The notes under the pieces: model-generated
The model's input: the letters and a program-made list of their open reading frames with translations, nothing else
Told to the model about the DNA's origin: nothing
Databases searched by the model: none
Shown: piece by piece, positions 16,705 to 24,732 of the stretch
Numbering within the stretch: position 1 is the first letter of the stretch
How the letters are laid out: each line of letters starts with the position of its first letter
Program-made: the position numbers and the translations under genes
Assembly (NCBI GenBank): GCA_015063395.1
Contig: SVUF01000004.1
Coordinates: 1-41,614 of the forward strand
Length of the DNA: 41,614 nt
Direction of reading: 5' to 3'
Source: Oscillospiraceae bacterium
GTDB lineage: Bacteria; Bacillota; Clostridia; Oscillospirales; CAG-272

Positions 16705-17066
16705 TGGACTTCACAAACTATATTTCATCATTTATAATCGGCGGTACCCTGTGCCTTGTCGCTCAAGTGCTGATTGACAGAACCAAGCTGACTCCCGCAA
16801 GAATTCTTGTTGGATATGTGGTAGCAGGAGTGATTCTTTCCGCTGTTGGAATTTATGACAAGCTTATAGAGATCGGAAAAGCAGGGGCAACAGTGCCCCT
16901 GACGGGCTTTGGACATACTCTTGCAGAGGGAGTCCGCAATGCCGTTGACAAGGAAGGTCTTATTGGAGCCCTCAAGGGCGGCATCAGCGCCGCATCTGCA
17001 GGAATCACCGCCGCAATAATATTCGGATTTTCCACAGCCTTGGTGTTCAAAAGCCGAATGAAATGA
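16704..17066 (+). CDS. spoVAE: Stage V sporulation protein AE (SpoVAE)
   Basis: This 120-residue protein has four or so membrane segments. It matches SpoVAEb in size and in motifs such as 'LTPARILVGYVVAGV' and 'VPLTGFGHTLAEGV', and ends KSRMK. It forms part of the channel that moves dipicolinic acid. It overlaps spoVAD by one base (TAATG), so the two are translationally coupled. Confidence 0.95.
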   Translation: MDFTNYISSFIIGGTLCLVAQVLIDRTKLTPARILVGYVVAGVILSAVGIYDKLIEIGKAGATVPLTGFGHTLAEGVRNAVDKEGLIGALKGGISAASAGITAAIIFGFSTALVFKSRMK

Positions 17067-17129
17067 TCATTACGTAAAATATAGCATATTATATTTTAAG
17101 AAGCTATTATACGTTCAATAAGGAGAAAT

Positions 17130-17369
17130 ATGCAAACAATTACAGTTTATTCCGCCTCAAGCCCCGACATGATGGCGGCGGCAATTGCGGGAATACTCAG
17201 AAACCAAGGTGAAGTTGCAGTGAAAACCCAAGGTCATGAAGCCCTTGACCGTGTATTTTCAAGCGTGGGCATTGTCAAGGAATGTATGTCGGGACACAGT
17301 GTAGATCTTGTCAGCGCCACAATAAATGACGGAAACGGCATATTCATCATAAAAGCCAAAAGAAAATAA
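17130..17369 (+). CDS. SpoVS-like small protein
   Basis: This 79-residue protein fits the SpoVS/Alba-like pattern: a 'ITVYSASSPDMMAAAIAGIL' start, then a 'GxxA' turn (TQGHEALDRVFSSVGIV) and a strand-rich end. SpoVS is about 86 residues and affects sporulation and septation. The match is by pattern and is divergent, with an AAGGAG ribosome site 6 bases upstream. It lies 63 bases after spoVAE and is probably in the same transcript. Confidence 0.65.
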   Translation: MQTITVYSASSPDMMAAAIAGILRNQGEVAVKTQGHEALDRVFSSVGIVKECMSGHSVDLVSATINDGNGIFIIKAKRK

Positions 17370-17370
17370 A

Positions 17371-17465
17371 AGCGGTCGCGGACCACTTTTCAAGTTGTAT
17401 GAAATTGCTCGGTTTTGATGTAAAACAAATCTAAAAAGGCGCACTGTTATAGAGCACAGCTTTTA
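17371..17465 (+). repeat. Structured intergenic repeat family, one split unit
   Basis: A terminal-hairpin remnant (GCGGTC-GCG-GACCAC, 17373-17387) is followed by a unit with the core GGCGCACTGTT and a CTGT/ACAG hairpin, ending without its own terminal hairpin. It begins within 2 bases of the SpoVS-like stop codon. Confidence 0.7.
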
Positions 17466-17525
17466 AAAACTCCATTTTCATGGGAGGTTATATCACCGTA
17501 CATTTTTTTCATTGTCAAAACGGTG

Positions 17526-17554
17526 TTGACATAGAAAAAACAGTATGCTATAAT
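17526..17554 (+). promoter_or_regulatory. Perfect sigma-A promoter for the Rnf-like operon
   Basis: TTGACA (17526-17531) and TATAAT (17549-17554) are separated by 17 bases, a full consensus match. The transcript would start near 17561, about 23 bases before the start codon, and the ribosome site AGAGG is present. Confidence 0.85.
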
Positions 17555-17583
17555 GGGGGTATGAAATTCTAAGAGGTCAAGCT

Positions 17584-18744
17584 ATGCAGTACACCATAAT
17601 CGGCGGAATCAAATATAAAAACAAAGCCGCAAAAAAACTGAATATTCCCGCGTTTGAGCCCTCCAAGGCAGAAATATATATATCCGACGCAACCCCCGTT
17701 TGTCAGGTTGGTGACAAGGTATCTAAAGGAGATCTTATTGCCAAGAGCATAAACGGATTTTGCGTATATGCATCGCTCAGCGGTGATATTTCCCGCATTT
17801 CCGAGGATTTCATAACCGTTTGCGGAAAGACGAGCCAAGAAGCAAAGCCAATTGAGGAGTATTCCGGAGGCTTTGACGCAGAAAGCCGTCATGAGCTGAT
17901 TTCATATATGCTCTTGGCAGGTCTGCCCGACAGCACGGAAATACTTTTGAGACAGGAAATGGGAAACACCAGAAGGGTCATAATAAACTGCATGTATGAT
18001 CCCTCAAAGGAACATGCTGAAAAAATTATAAACGGCGCAAAGATCATATTGCTTGCCCTTGGCATCCGCTCGGCAGTCATTACAATTCCAAAATCAAGCA
18101 AGGGTCTTGCAAAAGCAATTGAAAAAACGACCTATGACAGAGAAATGTTTTTGATCGCCATGCTTCCGAAAATTCACCCTCTTGAAGCACCCGAAGCAAT
18201 TTCAAGAGCAGTCTACCCCTATACCCCCTTTTCCGATGTGTATGTTCTCTCGCCCCTGTCTTGCATGGCGGTATATGACGCCTTCAACGAGTCAACTGCA
18301 TATACAGGTCACAGGATAAGAGTACGGTACAAAAAATACTATGAAGACATATTCTGCCCCGCAGGTACAAGCTTTGGCGATTTGAAGAAACACTTTGCCG
18401 AAAATGCTCCTGCAAAAGCATCAAAATGGCAGGTCGTTGTTGGTAATTCGGGCATTGGATTTCCGCAAGAGGACGAAAGGATCATTGGAAGCGATATCGC
18501 CTCGGTAACCTTTAAAAAGGGGTATTTATCCCTTGCCGAGAAGCACAGCTCATGCATCTCCTGCGGAAAATGCCGCAAGGTTTGTCCCGCAGAGCTTTCG
18601 CCGTATATGATAGTCTCAGGTGCCGCAATGGATGGCACCTTCAAATGCATGTCCTGCGGCTGTTGCTCAAATGTCTGCCCTGTGGGAATTCCCCTTGCAG
18701 AGAAAATCGACAATTATCTTAGGGGGTGCAATAATGATAAATAA
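17584..18744 (+). CDS. RnfC-like Fe-S protein lacking flavin/NADH motifs
   Basis: This 386-residue protein follows the RnfC order. The N-terminus is the barrel-sandwich 'CQVGDKVSKGDLIAKSINGFCVYASLSGDISRI'. A Rossmann-like middle and a C-terminus with two 4Fe-4S motifs follow: C324-C327-C330-C334 and C355-C358-C361-C365. RnfC normally carries NADH and FMN in a loop like GLGGAGFPT and a following NGAECEP; here those places read AGLPDSTEIL and NCMYDPS, so both are lost. It is shorter than typical RnfC (about 440). I infer an Rnf-related electron carrier with a different donor, or a non-redox role. It overlaps the next gene by 11 bases. Confidence 0.8.
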   Translation: MQYTIIGGIKYKNKAAKKLNIPAFEPSKAEIYISDATPVCQVGDKVSKGDLIAKSINGFCVYASLSGDISRISEDFITVCGKTSQEAKPIEEYSGGFDAESRHELISYMLLAGLPDSTEILLRQEMGNTRRVIINCMYDPSKEHAEKIINGAKIILLALGIRSAVITIPKSSKGLAKAIEKTTYDREMFLIAMLPKIHPLEAPEAISRAVYPYTPFSDVYVLSPLSCMAVYDAFNESTAYTGHRIRVRYKKYYEDIFCPAGTSFGDLKKHFAENAPAKASKWQVVVGNSGIGFPQEDERIIGSDIASVTFKKGYLSLAEKHSSCISCGKCRKVCPAELSPYMIVSGAAMDGTFKCMSCGCCSNVCPVGIPLAEKIDNYLRGCNNDK

Positions 18745-19627
18745 ACTGCTTTCAATTTTGCCCCGTTATCCTGCCCGCAGTCTTGGATATACAATCGATT
18801 ACCTTATAGCATTTTTACCCGCAATCATCATATCCTGTATTTACCTTACAACCAATATAGCCACGGGGCTGGCAGTGGCACTTCTTGCTTCATTTGTCCT
18901 TGAAGCCTGTCTGTGCATATTCATGAAGAAGGAATTTGACCTGACAATTGCAGTAAGAGTATTGGCTCTCTGCATTTGTATTCCATGCGATACCCCTCTC
19001 GGCTTCTATCTGCTTGGAGGCGCACTCATTTTCGCTTTCAGTAATTTACGCAGATTTACGGATAAATATATAAGCCTTGAGCCTGTTGTTTTCACTGTGA
19101 TCATACTTCTTTTGATGATCCCAAGGGTATATTCCCCAACTCACAGCGTTGTTGAGGGCTTGAAGTTTGGAAGCGTCTCGGTATGGGATCTTCTCATGGG
19201 TTATAAAAGCAGATTTTTCGGTGCAGGAAACTTGTTCGCGCTTTTCTTTGCATATGTTTATCTGTCCTTAAGAAAAAGAATACATTTTATCCATGGCGCG
19301 CTGTTTTATGCAGTGCTTATTGCCGTTCTTGCATTTCTTTATGAGGGCACGGAGCTAAACGCCATATACTATGTCAGCTTCATTGCTCTTGACGCAAATG
19401 TATTCTTCCCATCTCTTTTCCTTTTAGGCTTTGGCACACTTCCCTTTGAAAAGAAGGGGGCATATGTATTCTCGATCCTCGGCGGTGCCGCCCTCGGATT
19501 TGTAACACTAAAGCTTGGGCTTGACTACGGCGCTTATTATGTCCTTGGTCTTATGTCAATTCTTTCCCGTCCCACAGAGCTTCTTGTTTGTAAGCTCAAG
19601 CACAGGAAAAAGGCGGCATCCCTATGA
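18734..19627 (+). CDS. RnfD-like (NqrB/RnfD) membrane protein
   Basis: The 297-residue product has about eight to ten membrane segments and follows the RnfD plan, with the region 'YSPTHSVVEGLKFGSVSVWDLLMG' aligning to the 'SATPLAALK...LFLG' segment in which the Thr holds covalent FMN; the Thr is kept in SPTHS, but the neighbours differ. The usual 'ATDPVTSPVTPKG' segment reads GFGTLPFEKKG. It probably spans the membrane as a partner of the RnfC-like protein. I chose the ATG at 18734 (AGGGGG 7 bases upstream); a longer in-frame version overlaps RnfC heavily. Overlap with the next gene is ATGA. Confidence 0.75.
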   Translation: MINKLLSILPRYPARSLGYTIDYLIAFLPAIIISCIYLTTNIATGLAVALLASFVLEACLCIFMKKEFDLTIAVRVLALCICIPCDTPLGFYLLGGALIFAFSNLRRFTDKYISLEPVVFTVIILLLMIPRVYSPTHSVVEGLKFGSVSVWDLLMGYKSRFFGAGNLFALFFAYVYLSLRKRIHFIHGALFYAVLIAVLAFLYEGTELNAIYYVSFIALDANVFFPSLFLLGFGTLPFEKKGAYVFSILGGAALGFVTLKLGLDYGAYYVLGLMSILSRPTELLVCKLKHRKKAASL

Positions 19628-20091
19628 TAAAGCTTATACTCACCAAATTTAGCGGGACTCCAAAGGACATCAGCAACAGGGCATACAGCATTGTCAGATC
19701 CATGGCACTTGACAAAAATGCAATAATACTTAAAACAAGCATGGGTAAGCCGTACCTCGAAGGCGGAGAATTTCACTTTTCCATATCCCATACCGAGTCC
19801 ATGATCGCCATAGCAATCGCCCCGTTCAATGTGGGAATTGACATTGAAAAGGCGGACAGACAGATATCCGAAGGCGTGGCAAAAAGATTTCTTGATGGCA
19901 ATAAAAGCATTTCCGAATGGGTACATTTTGAGTCATTTTCCAAGCTCCATGGGGACGGAATTACAGTTGGCTACAGTAAAATGAAATCAACTCCCCACAA
20001 TTTCTGTGAGCTTGAGCTCTTTGGGCATAAGCTATGTGTTTGCTCTTTCGGTGACTTGACCTTGCAGATGATACAGTGTCCGAAGCTTTAG
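19624..20091 (+). CDS. 4'-phosphopantetheinyl transferase-like protein, degenerate
   Basis: The 155-residue protein has the Sfp/AcpT signature 'GKPYLEGGEFHFSISHTESM' and the metal-binding GIDIE (D73, E75). The third motif is EWVHFESFSKLHG, where the usual WxxKE-S/A-xxK has Phe (F102) in place of the first Lys. It is shorter than Sfp (about 225) and AcpT. A functional PPTase would attach phosphopantetheine to a carrier protein; with the missing Lys, activity is uncertain. Overlap by ATGA with the RnfD-like gene indicates translational coupling in a three-gene operon. No carrier protein lies in this window. Confidence 0.65.
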   Translation: MIKLILTKFSGTPKDISNRAYSIVRSMALDKNAIILKTSMGKPYLEGGEFHFSISHTESMIAIAIAPFNVGIDIEKADRQISEGVAKRFLDGNKSISEWVHFESFSKLHGDGITVGYSKMKSTPHNFCELELFGHKLCVCSFGDLTLQMIQCPKL

Positions 20092-20125
20092 AAATTCATT
20101 TATTATACAATAATTTTTACACAAC

Positions 20126-20173
20126 AAAAAGGCTGTAAACAACTCATTTTCCGAGTTATTTACAGCCTTTTTT
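20126..20173. terminator. Bidirectional terminator between the Rnf-like operon and the murA operon
   Basis: GGCTGTAAACAACTC pairs with GAGTTATTTACAGCC, flanked by AAAAA and TTTTTT. It can terminate the plus-strand Rnf-like operon and the minus-strand murA cluster. Confidence 0.85.
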
Positions 20174-20202
20174 AAGGTTTATAAATTATAAATGCTTTTC
20201 CA

Positions 20203-20577
20203 TTATTCAAAGAATACGTCGTTGTAGCTGTTCCAAGGGATCTGTACGTTTGTACCCCATGAACTTGAACCGTATATTGACACATCGCTGTCATTGGTTG
20301 CGCATTTCTTCTTGGAATAATCGATCATGGCACGGGTGCCCATGCACTCGATAAAGAGCTGTCCGTATCTTTCTCTGATCTTTATGGGCATGTTTCTCAA
20401 GTTCTTTTCCGCACCGAGAAGAATACAGCAATAAATTTCATCATGTCTGTAGTTAGTGCAAAAAACAGAAACAACTCCGTCCTTGCCATCAACAACAAGT
20501 CCGCAATAATCTGTTTCATACATGAAAACCTTTTTAAATAAGCTTAATTTACATTCCGCACGTTCGTCAAGATACAT
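20203..20577 (-). CDS. Hypothetical protein
   Basis: I do not recognise this protein. It has 124 residues from the ATG at 20577, which has AGAGGTG 7 bases upstream; an in-frame GTG three codons earlier overlaps that site. It has no membrane segment or signal peptide, contains seven cysteines (for example TDYCGLVV, VFCTNY, YCCILL, FIECMG, KKCATN), and is strand-rich. It follows murA by 15-24 bases and is probably co-transcribed, with a terminator at 20126. Its cysteine content is unusual for a soluble protein and might indicate metal or redox sensing, but no standard motif is visible. Confidence 0.65.
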   Translation of the reverse strand: MYLDERAECKLSLFKKVFMYETDYCGLVVDGKDGVVSVFCTNYRHDEIYCCILLGAEKNLRNMPIKIRERYGQLFIECMGTRAMIDYSKKKCATNDSDVSIYGSSSWGTNVQIPWNSYNDVFFE

Positions 20578-20601
20578 GTTTTTCACCTCTGTATTTTTTA
20601 T

Positions 20602-21867
20602 TCAGCAATCTATATATTCAATATCTGCGCCAACATTTTTCAGCTTGCCAACGATATCGTCATATCCGCGCTCGATTATATGTACATCCTCAATATATGT
20701 TACTCCGTCTGCGCAAAGCCCCGCAAGTACAACTGCCGCGCCCGCTCTTAAATCAGTTGCTCTCACCGTCGCTCCATGGAGCCTTGCAATTCCCTTGAAT
20801 GAGGCTCTTTCGTTCTGTACAGTGATCCTTGCTCCCATACGCGCAAGCTCGTCGGCATATTTAAATCTCTTTTCATAAATACCCTCAATTACAGTGCTTT
20901 CACCGCTGGCAATTGACAAAAGAGTTCCAAACTGAGGGTGCATATCCGTTGGGAATCCGGGATACGGTCTTGTTTTAATCGCCACAGGCTTCAAAACAAC
21001 TTCCCTTCCGTCAGCAATTACGCTTTCACCCTCTTCAATGATCTTTACACCCATTTCCTCCAGCTTTGCAACAGTGGATTCAAGATGCTTGGGAATTACG
21101 TTCGTGATCTTGATACATCCCTTTGTTGCCGCCGCGGCAATGAGATATGTCCCTGCCTCGATCATATCGGGAATTATGGTATACGAGCATCCCCTCAGCT
21201 CCTTCTTGCCGTTGATCTTGATGGTCTCCGTTCCCGCGCCTCTGATGTCAGCTCCGCAGGTATTGAGGAAGTTTGCAAGGTCAACTATATGGGGCTCACG
21301 GGCAGCATTATCTATAATGGTAGTACCCTCAATACATGCAGCTGCCAAAATCGCGTTGATAGTTGCTCCCACGGATACAAGATCAAAGAATATATTTGCA
21401 GAATGGAGTCCATCGGGAGCCTCTCCCACAACATACTCGTCGCTTGATGCGTCCATTACCGCGCCAAGAGCACGGAATCCCTTCAAATGCTGATCTATAG
21501 GGCGGCTTCCGAAATTACACCCCCCGGGAAGTGTTACCTTTGTCTTGCCAAATCTGCCAAGCTCCGCGCCCAGAAGATAATAGGATGCTCTGATCTTTGA
21601 AACAAGCTCAGAAGGCGCGCTTCCGCCAACAGCGCCGTCACAGTTGATCTTTACAGAGCTTTCATTCAAGCGTTCAACCTTGGCACCCATATTTTCAATG
21701 ATCTCAAGACATATACGAACATCCCTTATATCAGGAAGGTTATCTATATAACAGTCTCCCTTAACAAGAAGACAGGCATATATTATAGGCATAGCGGCGT
21801 TTTTCATTCCGCTGATGGCAATTTCGCCGTTGAGAGAATTGCCGCCGATTATCTTAATTTTCTTCAT
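20602..21867 (-). CDS. murA: UDP-N-acetylglucosamine 1-carboxyvinyltransferase MurA
   Basis: This 421-residue protein carries out the first committed step of peptidoglycan synthesis, joining phosphoenolpyruvate to UDP-GlcNAc. The catalytic residues K22 and N23 (SGMKNAA) and the mobile-loop cysteine C117 (PGGCNFGSRPIDQH) are present; this cysteine is the usual site of fosfomycin action. Length and the EPSP-synthase fold repeats fit. The ribosome site is weak, with AAAGG 14 bases upstream of the ATG. Confidence 0.96.
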   Translation of the reverse strand: MKKIKIIGGNSLNGEIAISGMKNAAMPIIYACLLVKGDCYIDNLPDIRDVRICLEIIENMGAKVERLNESSVKINCDGAVGGSAPSELVSKIRASYYLLGAELGRFGKTKVTLPGGCNFGSRPIDQHLKGFRALGAVMDASSDEYVVGEAPDGLHSANIFFDLVSVGATINAILAAACIEGTTIIDNAAREPHIVDLANFLNTCGADIRGAGTETIKINGKKELRGCSYTIIPDMIEAGTYLIAAAATKGCIKITNVIPKHLESTVAKLEEMGVKIIEEGESVIADGREVVLKPVAIKTRPYPGFPTDMHPQFGTLLSIASGESTVIEGIYEKRFKYADELARMGARITVQNERASFKGIARLHGATVRATDLRAGAAVVLAGLCADGVTYIEDVHIIERGYDDIVGKLKNVGADIEYIDC

Positions 21868-21959
21868 AACAAAGGAATTGACCTTTCACAAAATTAGTAA
21901 TATTTATCCTTATACAAATGATTATATGCAAAATCCGCAAAAATGAACACGAAAAAGAC

Positions 21960-22175
21960 TCATCTTCTTCTGGCAAACCAATATCCCGCGCCAACTCCTA
22001 TGGCAGCGGCAAAAATCAATATTGCAAATACAATGGAGGAATCCAGAACAATCCCCTGAGGAACTGCTGTTGATGTAGGCACAGGTGCCTCCGTTGCTGT
22101 ATCTCCAAATACGGTAACAGCAAGACTTACTGACAAGATCGCTATTATAAGCATTACCACTGCAGTTTTTTTCAT
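21960..22175 (-). CDS. Small secreted or membrane-anchored protein
   Basis: This 71-residue protein has an N-terminal signal or membrane segment (MKKTAVVMLIIAIL), a Thr/Pro-rich linker (TEAPVPTSTAVP) and a second membrane segment (VFAILIFAAAIGVGAGYWF) followed by ARRR. The layout is a hairpin with its linker outside the cell, or, if the first segment is cleaved, a type I anchor. There is no LPxTG motif. The ATG has GGAGG 6 bases upstream, so translation is well supported. A likely promoter (TTTTCA-17-TATAAT) lies upstream. Function unknown. Confidence 0.75.
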   Translation of the reverse strand: MKKTAVVMLIIAILSVSLAVTVFGDTATEAPVPTSTAVPQGIVLDSSIVFAILIFAAAIGVGAGYWFARRR

Positions 22176-22298
22176 AATTTGCCTCCAAGCTCAATAATCC
22201 ATATCATTATATCATACTTTTTTCGTTTTGAAAATACTTTTTTTGAAATTTATATAAATTTTTATTTACAAAACTTATTAATATTTTTTAAAAACCCC

Positions 22299-22328
22299 TT
22301 GATACGCAGGGGGTGTTCATGTTATAAT
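22299..22328 (+). promoter_or_regulatory. Promoter for dnaD-dnaI with a long leader
   Basis: TTGATA (22299-22304) and TATAAT (22323-22328) are separated by 18 bases. The start of DnaD at 22631 would leave a leader of about 295 bases. Confidence 0.6.
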
Positions 22329-22334
22329 TAAGTG

Positions 22335-22630
22335 AAGATCATTTTACCGATTTTTGTATGATCACAAATGTACAACAAAGGTTTTTGTGGGCGTTTTTAC
22401 GTCGGTTTTCGGCACGTTCTCAACATTCGAGTTTTCAACACTGTGCAAAACTCTGTGCAAAAGTTGTGAAACTCGTTGTTTTTTCCCATAATATAGCCTT
22501 TTTCAACATTGGACTCCCCAAAAAAATGTTCAAAACCCTGTGCGAAATGTGTGTAACCTCACATTTATGTCATAAATCATACAATAAAAGTCTTATAGAT
22601 CAAAAAACTTTTAAAATTACGGAGCTTATA
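22335..22630 (+). promoter_or_regulatory. Long 5' leader of the dnaD operon with DnaA-box-like repeats
   Basis: The leader contains TGTGCAAAA at 22442-22450 and 22454-22462, and TGTGCGAAA at 22539-22547, each close to the DnaA-box complement TGTGNATAA, plus TTTTCAACA elements (22432 and about 22499). An inverted repeat (CGAGTTTTCAACA, 22428-22440, against TGTGAAACTCG, 22465-22475) brackets the first pair. An in-frame open stretch covers part of it but has the composition of non-coding sequence and no ribosome site. Function is an inference. Confidence 0.4.
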
Positions 22631-23629
22631 ATGAAAGTCACTATAAACTATACCGAGGGCGTCCTTTCTCTGCCACTTGGTGTTCTTGACAAGATCGAAG
22701 CCATTGGAGAAAATGAGCTGAAGCTTCTTCTTTACATATGCAGTAACATGGGCAAGACCCTCACTGATTTTAAATCCGAATCTGCCGCAACCGCTCTCGG
22801 ATTTTCAAGAGTTGAGGTAGAAAACGCACTTGCATTTTTGCGAGGCGCGGGATTTGTGAAGATCTCCGGCAAGGGTGCGCCCTCAAAGGAAGATGAAGCT
22901 CAACAAAAAGCCCCTGCAACAAAGGAAGAACCCCAAAAGCAGCATAAGGTCACAGTAGTTTCAAATGCACCGCCCCAATATTCAGGTCCCGAGCTTGACC
23001 GCATCGTCACCGAAAATAAAGCCCTTGACAGACTGCGCAACGAGTGCGAAAGCTCTTCATTCTTTGCAAGACCTCTTCGTCCTGCAGAGCTGAATATGCT
23101 TGTCACCATGTATGATTATTTCAGATTTGATGAGGCATATATACTTCAGCTCCTTGCCATGTCAAAGGACAAAAGCCAGCCCATGAAATTTGCATATTCC
23201 GTGGCGGTTGCAAATTTTGAAAAGAATATCGTCACATACGAGGGGCTTCTTGAAGAGCTTGCAAGGATCGAGGAAAAGAACAGCTTTGAGGCAAAAATGA
23301 AAAAGCTGTTTGGCATTGAAAAAAGAACCCTCACCACCCGCGAAAAGCGATTCTTCGAGGAGTGGCAGGGCTATGACTACGAACTTATCCACTACGCCTA
23401 CGAGCTTACCGTGGATTCCACAGGCAATGCATCAATGCCATATATGAACAAGATCATCACGTCATTTGCAGAACAGGGTATACGTTCCGTCGAGGAAGCA
23501 AAGGCAAGTAATGAAAAGCACAGAGCTGAAAAAAAGGATCAAAAAACCCAAAGCAGCTTCGACGAAACGGAATTCTTCCAAATTGCCCTTGAAAGCACAT
23601 ATAAGAAAAAATCCGCAAAAAAAGACTGA
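22631..23629 (+). CDS. DnaD-domain replication protein
   Basis: The 332-residue product starts at the ATG at 22631 (GGAG 7 bases upstream). It has an N-terminal winged-helix part, a charged linker (EDEAQQKAPATKEEPQKQ), and two DnaD/DnaB_2-type domains (about residues 140-205 and 235-305, the latter with 'FEEWQGYDYELIHYAYELT' and 'MPYMNKII'). DnaD proteins help load the replicative helicase at origins and restarted forks. It is followed 64 bases later by the DnaI-like loader, the usual pairing. Confidence 0.9.
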   Translation: MKVTINYTEGVLSLPLGVLDKIEAIGENELKLLLYICSNMGKTLTDFKSESAATALGFSRVEVENALAFLRGAGFVKISGKGAPSKEDEAQQKAPATKEEPQKQHKVTVVSNAPPQYSGPELDRIVTENKALDRLRNECESSSFFARPLRPAELNMLVTMYDYFRFDEAYILQLLAMSKDKSQPMKFAYSVAVANFEKNIVTYEGLLEELARIEEKNSFEAKMKKLFGIEKRTLTTREKRFFEEWQGYDYELIHYAYELTVDSTGNASMPYMNKIITSFAEQGIRSVEEAKASNEKHRAEKKDQKTQSSFDETEFFQIALESTYKKKSAKKD

Positions 23630-23693
23630 TGCTGAAGAAATAATTTGAAAAGAACAATAAATATTTTAACTAAACATAAGGAAGGTAACTGAA

Positions 23694-24671
23694 ATGAAAG
23701 CATTCCCAGGAGTTATGACAAAGCTTAAACGGGAATATGAAAGCCGCAGACAAATCGCTTTGGAAAAAGCTGAAGAAAAAACAAAAAGTCTGCATGCCAT
23801 GCTCCCGGAAATTAAAAAAATAGATGAACGTCTTTCCATGACGGGAATGATGATCATGGATGAGATCACAAAGGGAAAGGAAAACCTCGAAAGACGCCTC
23901 AAGGTGATCGAGGAGGAAAACTACCGCCTTATTAAAAGAAGAGCCGAAATTCTTGCAAATTACGGCTTGCCGGAAAATTATACCGACCCTGTTTTCACCT
24001 GTAATGATTGTCAAGACTCCGGATATCACGATGGAAAGATGTGTCACTGCCTAAAAAAAGCCATTGCAACAGAATCTCTGACCCTTTCCGGACTTGGCAG
24101 TCTTGCAAAAACACAGGATTTTGAAAGCTTCAACACATCATACTATGATATCAAGTTCCGCGAAAGAGCTGAAAACAATTTGCAGATCTGCAAGGATTAT
24201 GCCGATGACTTCGGAAACGAGGACAACGCAAATCTTCTTTTCATTGGAGGCACAGGACTTGGGAAAACCCATCTTTCCACATCAATTGCCAAAAAGGTTA
24301 TAGAAAAAGGCTATTATGTAGTATATGTTTCCTCACAGACAATGATCTCTGACTTCTCAAGCCTGCGGTTTGGTCAGGGTCAGGAGGACGAGGACAGCCC
24401 CAGCGCAAAGTATTTTGACGCAGACCTTCTCATTATCGACGACCTTGGAACAGAGCTTAATACTCCATACTCGGTTTCCGTCATCTATAACGTGATCAAC
24501 ACAAGACTTTGCAGGGACAAGGCAATGATCATCAGCACAAACCTCACATCTACAGAGCTGAAAAGTGTTTACGCTGAACGCATTACAAGCCGCCTTTTCG
24601 GAAATTTCTATGCCCTGCTTTTTGAAGGACGCGACAACAGAATGGTCATCAAGCAAAGCAAGCTTGATTGA
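23694..24671 (+). CDS. dnaI: DnaC/DnaI-type helicase loader ATPase
   Basis: This 325-residue protein has an N-terminal helical region, then a zinc-binding-like cysteine set (CNDCQDSGYHDGKMCHC, about residues 102-118), then an AAA+ domain with Walker A GGTGLGKT (about 184-191) and Walker B LLIIDDLG (about 243-250). The family loads the replicative DNA helicase. Its pairing with DnaD supports this. The C-terminal R-rich end is DNRMVIKQ. A terminator follows at 24695-24725. Confidence 0.93.
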   Translation: MKAFPGVMTKLKREYESRRQIALEKAEEKTKSLHAMLPEIKKIDERLSMTGMMIMDEITKGKENLERRLKVIEEENYRLIKRRAEILANYGLPENYTDPVFTCNDCQDSGYHDGKMCHCLKKAIATESLTLSGLGSLAKTQDFESFNTSYYDIKFRERAENNLQICKDYADDFGNEDNANLLFIGGTGLGKTHLSTSIAKKVIEKGYYVVYVSSQTMISDFSSLRFGQGQEDEDSPSAKYFDADLLIIDDLGTELNTPYSVSVIYNVINTRLCRDKAMIISTNLTSTELKSVYAERITSRLFGNFYALLFEGRDNRMVIKQSKLD

Positions 24672-24694
24672 TTTAATTTTATAAATGAACCAAA

Positions 24695-24725
24695 GCCCCG
24701 AAGGTATCGCTCCTCGGGGTTTTTG
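24695..24725 (+). terminator. Terminator after dnaI
   Basis: AGCCCCGA pairs with TCGGGGTT around a 12-base loop, followed by TTTTG. Confidence 0.75.
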
Positions 24726-24732
24726 CTTTATA

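Noticed and set aside
18620-18733. Longer start for the RnfD-like gene
   Set aside because: It would overlap the RnfC-like gene's last Fe-S motif by over 100 bases; the ATG at 18734 has a strong ribosome site.
22358-22630. In-frame 91-residue extension of the DnaD protein
   Set aside because: It has no ribosome site, unusual composition and DnaA-box-like repeats; the ATG at 22631 has GGAG and matches the normal DnaD start.
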